NCBI GenBank assembly: GCA_002305765.1
Contig: DBQU01000053.1
Coordinates: forward strand, 3,011 to 13,372
Source of the DNA: Deltaproteobacteria bacterium UBA1386
GTDB lineage: Bacteria > Desulfobacterota > Syntrophorhabdia > Syntrophorhabdales > Syntrophorhabdaceae
Direction: 5' to 3'
Length of the DNA: 10,362 nt
The position numbers and the translations under genes were made by a program. Shown here piece by piece: positions 6,278 to 10,362 of the stretch. Each line of letters opens with the position of its first letter. Positions within the stretch are counted from its first letter, which is position 1. A model generated the notes under the pieces. That model saw only the letters and a program-made list of their open reading frames with translations. It was not told the DNA's origin and did not search any database.

Positions 6278-6326
6278 TTAAGGATATATGGGAATGACCG
6301 ATAATATATACAAGGAGGTAACAAGC

Positions 6327-6551
6327 ATGGACACAATCATCACCGATCCCGCACGTGAATGGATCATCGACTGGTACCGCGAGCACGAGCACGAGGAGGC
6401 CCCCGTATGCCTCGCTTGCCACCAGGAGATCCAGGGCCGGCACGTAATCGCGTGGGAGACGACGCATTTTTGCACTCGCTGCGGGTCCCAGCTCGTGCGC
6501 GTGGGCCTGGCAAAATACACGACAGACAGGAGGACAGCGTGCCAACACTAA
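6327..6551 (+). CDS. Small zinc-ribbon protein
   Basis: From ATG 6327 the product is 74 residues. AAGGAGGT at 6312-6319 with 7-base spacing fixes this start over an earlier in-frame ATG at 6288, which lacks a ribosome site. The first 24 residues are an acidic helix with REWIIDWYREHEHEE. Cys28/Cys31 (CLAC) and Cys49/Cys52 (CTRCG) then form a classic two-knuckle zinc ribbon. It opens the promoter-driven accessory operon and overlaps the next gene by 13 bp. The fold may bind DNA, RNA or protein. I do not recognise the family. Confidence 0.72.
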   Translation: MDTIITDPAREWIIDWYREHEHEEAPVCLACHQEIQGRHVIAWETTHFCTRCGSQLVRVGLAKYTTDRRTACQH

Positions 6552-6691
6552 TTTTGAAGGACATCCCCGCGGAGCTCCACCGGGCAGCAAAAGTTTGTGC
6601 CGCGCAGGAAGGGGTCACGCTGAAAGCGTTGATCCTCAAGGCTGTCGAGGAGTACCTGAACCGGGCGGAAAAAAAGGGAGGAGGACGATGA
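6539..6691 (+). CDS. Ribbon-helix-helix protein (antitoxin or repressor type)
   Basis: GTG 6539, preceded by AGGAGGACAGC, gives 50 residues. The order is a beta-strand TLILKDIP (3-10), helix A from AELHRAAKVCAAQEG (11-25) and helix B from TLKALILKAVEEYL (27-40), then a basic tail. This is the Arc/CopG/FitA-type ribbon-helix-helix fold, which dimerises and inserts its strands in the DNA major groove. Such proteins are commonly antitoxins or autorepressors. The inverted repeat over the upstream -10 box is a natural operator. The next gene starts at its own stop (ATGA), the usual spacing for a toxin partner, but that product has no known toxin fold. The longer open frame upstream of 6539 overlaps the previous gene and is rejected. 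Confidence 0.7.
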   Translation: MPTLILKDIPAELHRAAKVCAAQEGVTLKALILKAVEEYLNRAEKKGGGR

Positions 6692-6945
6692 TGTTGCAGA
6701 TCCCGACACCGTGCATCGAAAAATCCCTCGACTCCCTCGCGACCCTCTCGAAAACCCCCGATTTCAACGACGCCATGGAGGTTGTGTGGTTCACGTTCAA
6801 CCCCAAAAAGGACAAGGAGATCTTCGACGCCATGTCCCTGCTTACCACGCTTTTCCGGGGGAGTCTCGACGGGAACGTGAAACCGCCAATAGACCTCCCG
6901 GCAATGTACCAGGAGAGGTACCGGGCGAAGGAGGAGGCGATATGA
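6688..6945 (+). CDS. 85-residue protein of unknown function
   Basis: The product from ATG 6688 (GGGAGGAGGACG upstream, overlapping the previous stop by 4 bp) is 85 residues: helical at the start (IEKSLDSLATLSKTPDFNDAM), then VVWFTFNPKKDKE with a strand, a helix DAMSLLTTLFRG, and a Pro-rich end. There is no signal peptide, membrane segment or metal site. It does not match a toxin fold that I can recognise, although its position right after a ribbon-helix-helix gene is where a toxin would lie. It overlaps the first ankyrin gene by 4 bp, so the five genes are probably translated together. Confidence 0.65.
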   Translation: MMLQIPTPCIEKSLDSLATLSKTPDFNDAMEVVWFTFNPKKDKEIFDAMSLLTTLFRGSLDGNVKPPIDLPAMYQERYRAKEEAI

Positions 6946-7394
6946 CCAAATGGCAGGCACAGATAGGATTGGAGCGTGCGATCAGGCTGAAGCGACCCGA
7001 GAGCCGCTTTCTCGAGCTCCTCGAGGCCGGGGCGGACGTGAACGCGAAGGACAAGAACGGCACCACCCCCCTGCACGAGGCGTGTAGCTACGGCCACACG
7101 GAGATCGCGCGGTTCCTCCTGGACCACGGGGCGGACCCGAACGTAAAAGAGACGGACTACGGCCGGACCCCTTTTGAGATGTGCGGGCCGGGGGATTACA
7201 GAAAGTCCCCGTGGAAGATCGATGCGTTCTTTGAAATCTTCCGCCAGTACGCCCCGGAGTCCACGCTCCAGACCGTCCTCAAGCTCGGCGACGATCCCTT
7301 GCGTGTCCGGGCGGGGATGCTCAACTGGTTCCGGGAACATCACCCGGAGCTCGTCATGGAGGCGTACTGCTCGCCGGGCCCGGGAGGAAGATGA
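6942..7394 (+). CDS. Ankyrin-repeat protein with degenerate C-terminal half
   Basis: From ATG 6942 the product is 150 residues with GGAGGCGAT upstream and a 4-bp overlap with the gene before. One clear ankyrin unit carries NGTTPLHEAC (TPLH at 42-45) and FLLDHGADPN, preceded by a partial unit ending LLEAGADVNA and followed by a degenerate one (GRTPFEMC, 74-80). The rest is non-ankyrin: FFEIFRQYAPE, a 25-residue helix-rich insert, then HHPELVMEAYC. The end motif PELVMEA-x-C is shared with the next gene. Ankyrin units bind partner proteins. No signal peptide is present, so it is probably cytoplasmic. The two adjacent genes look like a duplication. Confidence 0.82.
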   Translation: MTKWQAQIGLERAIRLKRPESRFLELLEAGADVNAKDKNGTTPLHEACSYGHTEIARFLLDHGADPNVKETDYGRTPFEMCGPGDYRKSPWKIDAFFEIFRQYAPESTLQTVLKLGDDPLRVRAGMLNWFREHHPELVMEAYCSPGPGGR

Positions 7395-7918
7395 TGAACC
7401 GGGAACAGATATTCACTGCAATCGACCATGGCAGCGTAGACGCGGTCAGGGAGGCGCTCGAGGCCGGGGCGGATGTGAACGCGCGGAACGAGCACGGCCG
7501 CACCCCGCTGCACTGGGCATGCGGACAGGGCCACACCGACATCGTCCGTCTCCTCATCGAGGCCGGGGCGGACGTGAACGAACGGAGCTGGAAAATGGTC
7601 ACCCCGCTCCATGAGGCATGCGGACAGGGCCACCCTGACGTTGCCCGTCTCCTCCTCTCCCACGGGGCGGATCCAAATGCGCGGCACAGGCGTGGCCACA
7701 CCCCCCTGCACTGGGCATGTGAGCAGCGCCACCCTGATGTCGTCCGCCTCCTCATCGAACACGGCGCCGACGTGGAGGCGCGGGACGACTATGACCACAC
7801 CCCCCTCGACGTGGCGATGAAGCTCTCTCCTTCCAACCCCGCCCGCGAGGAGATCCTAGATCTCTTCCGCGAGTATGCCCCGGAGCTCGTGATGGAGGCG
7901 TGGTGTACGCAGGTCTGA
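7391..7918 (+). CDS. Ankyrin-repeat protein, four canonical units
   Basis: From ATG 7391 (GGGAGGAAG upstream; an alternative ATG follows at 7394) the product is 175 residues. TPLH or TPLD occurs at residues 38, 71, 104 and 137, exactly 33 apart, which is the ankyrin period. Each unit has the HxDVVRLLIExGADVN consensus. The C-terminal end is LFREYAPELVMEAWC, matching the first ankyrin gene but without its 25-residue insert. DNA blocks encoding EAGADVNA are nearly identical within this gene and between the two genes, indicating recent duplication. Ankyrin stacks recognise proteins; partner and target are unknown. It is the last gene of the accessory operon. Confidence 0.87.
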   Translation: MMNREQIFTAIDHGSVDAVREALEAGADVNARNEHGRTPLHWACGQGHTDIVRLLIEAGADVNERSWKMVTPLHEACGQGHPDVARLLLSHGADPNARHRRGHTPLHWACEQRHPDVVRLLIEHGADVEARDDYDHTPLDVAMKLSPSNPAREEILDLFREYAPELVMEAWCTQV

Positions 7919-7938
7919 TGCCTGCCTGTCTCCCAGGG

Positions 7939-7993
7939 TGTACTGTATTTCTCGTAAATAGCGTCAGAGTGGATGTACGAGAAATAGAATACA
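7939..7993. repeat. 18-bp imperfect inverted repeat
   Basis: TGTAcTgTATTTCTCGTA (7939-7956) and its inverted partner (7976-7993) match at 16 of 18 positions, with 11 perfect inner pairs (TATTTCTCGTA/TACGAGAAATA) and a 19-base centre. The arms start TGTA and end TACA, as in some recombination or transposon-end sites. No T-run follows, so it is not a typical terminator although it begins 20 bases after the ankyrin stop. Confidence 0.65.
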
Positions 7994-8006
7994 ACGCGGT
8001 TACGGA

Positions 8007-8058
8007 TTAACTACAAGTGCCTCAGTTACCCTGAAGTGTAGTTAAACGGCGCTTTAAC
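8007..8058. repeat. Nested inverted repeats TTAACTACA/TGTAGTTAA
   Basis: TTAACTACA (8007-8015) pairs perfectly with TGTAGTTAA (8037-8045). Inside is a smaller stem TCAG-ttacc-CTGA (8022-8034). The right arm overlaps a further inverted repeat GTTAAA-cggcgc-TTTAAC (8041-8058), so two alternative stems share one arm. Confidence 0.6.
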
Positions 8059-8080
8059 GACCTTCCCTCATTGGTCCCGC

Positions 8081-8136
8081 CGTTACTGCCGTACAGCCTT
8101 ACTGCATGGCAGCAGTACTACATTACAGCATTAACG
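8081..8136. repeat. 56-base branched hairpin
   Basis: The outer arms CGTTA (8081-8085) and TAACG (8132-8136), then CTG/CAG, GTA/TAC and TACTGC/GCAGTA (8100-8105 and 8112-8117, six-base loop) pair in order, giving an interrupted stem of 17 pairs. It could form as RNA or as extruded single-stranded DNA. It resembles folded recombination or transfer sites only in general form; integron attC core motifs were looked for and not found. Confidence 0.5.
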
Positions 8137-8152
8137 CCCATTTTCCCCCTTC

Positions 8153-8172
8153 ACATTTCGCTACAGAAATGT
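8153..8172. repeat. Short inverted repeat ACATTTC/GAAATGT
   Basis: Perfect 7-bp arms (8153-8159 and 8166-8172) flank the six bases gctaca. It is the last of the consecutive stems in this spacer. Confidence 0.5.
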
Positions 8173-8294
8173 TTAATTTCGGCCGTTTTCGACCCCTCTC
8201 CAGACCCCACCCTCTGCAAACGACCGTCAGTCCTGCATCCGCACGCACACTTTACAAAACGGAGGATTTTGTTAAGTGCCAAAAAACTGTCGAG

Positions 8295-8374
8295 GGCCAT
8301 GGTATATCCCCACTTTAGGGCCTTTGGGGCCAAGGTAATTCCCCAGTAGCAGGGCCAAGGTAATTCCCCACTTT
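8295..8374 (+). repeat. Three IS21 left-end repeats
   Basis: Three 22-base copies start with GGCC at 8295, 8328 and 8353. Copies 2 and 3 share CCAAGGTAATTCCCCA exactly; copy 1 reads CCATGGTATATCCCCA. Copies 1 and 3 continue CACTTT. Spacing is 33 then 25 bases. Multiple internal repeats near the ends are a hallmark of the IS21 family and serve as transposase binding sites. Confidence 0.75.
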
Positions 8375-8447
8375 TTGCCATGAAGAGGTAGATAAAAACG
8401 GGTGACCCTGTCATTCCTAAGAGAGACGAACTTGGAATGGAGGGATC

Positions 8448-10004
8448 ATGGCAAGGAGGGATATACCGATGAACGAGGTAACAGAGACAATCTACCAGTG
8501 GTGCAAGGGAATGAAGATCCAGCATATCAGCCGGTCTCTCGGTCTCGACAGAAAGACCGTACGGAAGTACCTCGGCATTGCGCGCCGTGCCGGTATCGAA
8601 CGGGAGGGGCCTCTCCCCGATGAACACGAACTCGCCGGCAGGGTCAGGGACGTCATGGACGCACAGGGGTCGGCCTACGACACACCGGCCACGGACCTGC
8701 TCGCCCGCCACCGCGATGACATCAGGCGATGGCTCGATGAGAAGGACATGACGGGCAAGCAGGTATGGCGGTTGCTGAAAGAGACGCATGGAATAAGAGT
8801 CGGCTATACCACCATAAAGCGGTACCTCAGAAAGGAGTTCTCCTTCGGGAGACCCTCCGTGACGGTCCGCATGGAGACCGCCGCGGGCGAGGAGGCGCAG
8901 GTCGACTTCGGCTACGCCGGTCTCATGCATGATCCGGATGCGCAGAAAAACCGCAGGGCATGGGCCTTCGTCATGACCCTCTCCGCGAGCCGCCACAGGT
9001 TCGTGCGCTTTGTCTTCCGCCAGGACACGGACACCTGGCTCGACTGCCATGAGAGGGCCTTCGCCTTCTTCGGCGGCGTGCCGAAGAGAATAGTCCTCGA
9101 CAATCTACGGTCGGGCGTGGTGAAGGCCGACATCTACGACCCCACAATAAACAGGGCCTACGCCGACATGGAGCGCCACTACGGGTTCATCGCCGACCCG
9201 GCCAGGATACGGACACCGGAGCACAAGGGCAAGGTGGAGCGCGTCGTTCCCACCGTCAGAAAGCACCTCCTCGCCGGCAGGACCTTCGGGGACATCACCG
9301 AGGCCAACGACCGCGCCCTTCACTGGTGCAGGGAGGAGATAGGCCTTGAGGTCCACGGTACGACAAAGAAAAAACCCTACGAGGCCTTCCTCAAAGAGGA
9401 GAAACACCTTCTCATCCCCCTTCCCGAAACCCCCTTTGAGCATCCCCTCTGGAAGGAGTGCACCGTCCATCCCGATCATCACGTCGTCTTCGACAAAGCC
9501 TATTACTCCCTGCCGACACGCTACATCGGCAAAAAGGTATGGGTGAAGGGGGCCATGAAGACGGTGGAGGTCTTTCTCGACCACGAGCGCATCAAGATCC
9601 ATCCCCGGGCCCACGGGCCGGGACAGTGGGTGACGGACCGTGGTGACTACCCGCCGGACAAGCTCGCCTTCCTCATGGCGACACCGACGTGGTGCAGGAA
9701 GAAGGCATCGGAGTTCGGCCCCTGCACGGAGGCCCTTGTAACGGCGATCCTGAAAGAAAACGCCATGAGGAACCTCCGCAAGGCCCAGGCCATCCTCCGT
9801 CTCGCCGAGAAATACTCCGGAGATATGGAGAATGTCGCACAGCGGGCCCTGAGCTACGGCAACACCCGGTACAGGAGCATTAAGATAATGCTGGAAAAAG
9901 GCATCGTCCCCACCGCAGAGTCCCGCAGTGCGCCCCTGTCCGACCTGGGGAAGAGGTTCCTCCGGGAGCCGGCGTACTTCGCCAGGGAGGTGCGTCATGA
10001 TTGA
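8448..10004 (+). CDS. istA: IS21-family transposase IstA
   Basis: The product is 518 residues from ATG 8448 (GGAGGG upstream). A second in-frame ATG at 8469 has a stronger site, AAGGAGGG, and would remove seven residues. The N-terminus holds a helix-turn-helix (IQHISRSLGLDRKTVRKYL, about 23-41) that binds the element ends. The integrase core shows QVDFGYAG with Asp153, VLDNLRSGV with Asp218, and HKGKVERVV with Glu264, a complete DDE triad. A C-terminal beta-barrel-like part (YYSLPTRYIGKKVWVK) follows, typical of IS21 transposases. Length is as expected and there is no frameshift. The stop overlaps the istB start by 8 bases, coupling the two as the family requires. Confidence 0.93.
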   Translation: MARRDIPMNEVTETIYQWCKGMKIQHISRSLGLDRKTVRKYLGIARRAGIEREGPLPDEHELAGRVRDVMDAQGSAYDTPATDLLARHRDDIRRWLDEKDMTGKQVWRLLKETHGIRVGYTTIKRYLRKEFSFGRPSVTVRMETAAGEEAQVDFGYAGLMHDPDAQKNRRAWAFVMTLSASRHRFVRFVFRQDTDTWLDCHERAFAFFGGVPKRIVLDNLRSGVVKADIYDPTINRAYADMERHYGFIADPARIRTPEHKGKVERVVPTVRKHLLAGRTFGDITEANDRALHWCREEIGLEVHGTTKKKPYEAFLKEEKHLLIPLPETPFEHPLWKECTVHPDHHVVFDKAYYSLPTRYIGKKVWVKGAMKTVEVFLDHERIKIHPRAHGPGQWVTDRGDYPPDKLAFLMATPTWCRKKASEFGPCTEALVTAILKENAMRNLRKAQAILRLAEKYSGDMENVAQRALSYGNTRYRSIKIMLEKGIVPTAESRSAPLSDLGKRFLREPAYFAREVRHD

Positions 10005-10362
10005 TCGCAACCTCGCGGGTCAGTTGCGTACATTGAAGCTCGGCGGGTTCATGGAGACCCTTGAACTTCGCATCGCCCAGGCACAGAAGGACGAGCTCTC
10101 ACACATGGCCTTCCTTACCCTCATGGTGCAGGACGAGATCGAGCGCAGGGAGGCACGGAAGCTCGCCGTCAGGATACAGAAGGCATCCTTCGAGGAACAG
10201 AAGACGCTGGAGGGGTTTGACTTCTCCTTCAATCACAGGATCAAAAGAGGGGTGGTCACCGACCTCGCCACCGGCCTCTTCGTGGAGAAGGGGGAGCATG
10301 TCCTCCTCTACGGACCGGCCGGCGTGGGGAAGACGCATCTCGCCCAGGCGCTGGGCCATGAG
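9997..10362 (+). CDS. istB: IS21-family helper ATPase IstB, 3' end outside the window
   Basis: The first 122 codons are visible from ATG 9997 (GGGAGGTGCGTC upstream), starting MIDRNLAGQLRTLKLGGFM. An N-terminal helical domain (LAGQLRTLKLGGFMETLELR, then AFLTLMVQDEIERREARKL) is followed by the FDFSFN segment and the AAA+ core, with Walker A GPAGVGKT at 106-113. The frame stays open to the window edge. IstB is the DnaA/DnaC-like ATPase that assembles on target DNA and activates IstA. Confidence 0.92.
   Translation, partial: MIDRNLAGQLRTLKLGGFMETLELRIAQAQKDELSHMAFLTLMVQDEIERREARKLAVRIQKASFEEQKTLEGFDFSFNHRIKRGVVTDLATGLFVEKGEHVLLYGPAGVGKTHLAQALGHE

Larger units (their letters stand above)
7919..8287. 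other. Gene-free spacer with serial inverted repeats
   Basis: No gene is supported in these 369 bases; the plus-strand frame from 8071 starts at TTG without a ribosome site. The base composition drops to near 50% GC, unlike the flanks. Four groups of inverted repeats sit one after another between 7939 and 8172 and are described separately. From 8173 to the IS end I see only pyrimidine-rich sequence without clear structure. Confidence 0.6.
8288..10362 (+). mobile_element. IS21-family insertion sequence, left part
   Basis: The element has istA and istB in the typical overlapping order, preceded by multiple left-end repeats. The outer left end is provisionally placed at TGTCGAGGG (8288), because IS21-family ends start with TG and the first repeat copy begins 7 bases inside. 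The right end lies beyond the window, so the target duplication cannot be checked. Both visible frames are intact, so the element may be active. It sits next to the hairpin-rich spacer and would separate the accessory operon from whatever lies to the right. Confidence 0.8.

Noticed and set aside
6058..6297. Plus-strand frame of 79 codons before the accessory operon
   Set aside because: It starts at GTG without a ribosome site and runs through the strong promoter at 6245-6272. A remnant gene cannot be fully excluded.
7023..7826. CRISPR-like regular repetition
   Set aside because: The periodic DNA similarity comes from 33-codon ankyrin units within open reading frames, with no constant repeat and variable spacer pattern.
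8081..8136. Integron attC site
   Set aside because: The paired core motifs RYYYAAC and GTTRRRY are not both present at the ends, and no integrase or cassette pattern is visible.
8071..8349. Plus-strand frame of 92 codons in the hairpin-rich spacer
   Set aside because: TTG start, no ribosome site, overlaps stems and the IS end.
8151..9050. Minus-strand frame of 299 codons opposite istA
   Set aside because: The opposite strand encodes a complete DDE transposase; this frame is a by-product of GC-rich codon use and runs through the IS end repeats.
9105..10010. Minus-strand frame of 301 codons opposite istA
   Set aside because: Same reason: it is a shadow of istA, without a start signal.

Overview
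The window is GC-rich, densely coded bacterial DNA (strong GGAGG-type ribosome sites, GTG starts, ATGA/GTGA stop-start overlaps) and reads as part of a mobile or conjugative element. All credible genes lie on the plus strand. I cannot name the host from the sequence. The codon use, glycine-zipper lipoprotein and IS21 type would fit a deltaproteobacterial-like or other GC-rich Gram-negative host, but this is a weak inference. The lipobox proteins, signal peptides and glycine zipper do support a Gram-negative envelope.

Region 1 (1-5489) is a conjugation-linked operon. It opens with the end of a lipoprotein gene, then a tiny zinc-ribbon membrane protein and a small multi-pass membrane protein, which lead with 4-bp overlaps or a 2-bp gap into a large membrane-anchored ATPase with Walker A and B motifs, best read as a type IV coupling protein (VirD4/TraD/TraG-like). 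The last ~105 codons of this ATPase are overprinted by a separate coiled-coil gene in another frame. Then come four small genes that are charged, coiled-coil or cysteine-rich, including a 51-residue gene at 3839-3994. Two envelope genes close the block: a glycine-zipper lipoprotein and an exported protein. Several of these genes share almost the same start leader (GGAGGTGCAGTATG). A rho-independent terminator follows at 5537-5570.

Region 2 (5571-6244) has no credible gene. It holds a minus-strand-oriented terminator, GC-rich inverted repeats and a two-layer 43-bp palindrome.

Region 3 (6245-7918) is a self-contained accessory operon. A near-consensus sigma-70 promoter with an inverted repeat over its -10 box drives a small zinc-ribbon protein, a ribbon-helix-helix protein, an 85-residue unknown and two ankyrin-repeat proteins that share a C-terminal PELVMEA motif. 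All five genes overlap by 4-13 bp. The layout suggests a self-regulated cargo module, but its function cannot be read from sequence.

Region 4 (7919-8287) is non-coding and packed with at least four consecutive inverted repeats. Region 5 (about 8288 to the window end) is the left part of an IS21-family insertion sequence, with three left-end repeats, a complete istA and the first 122 codons of istB including Walker A.
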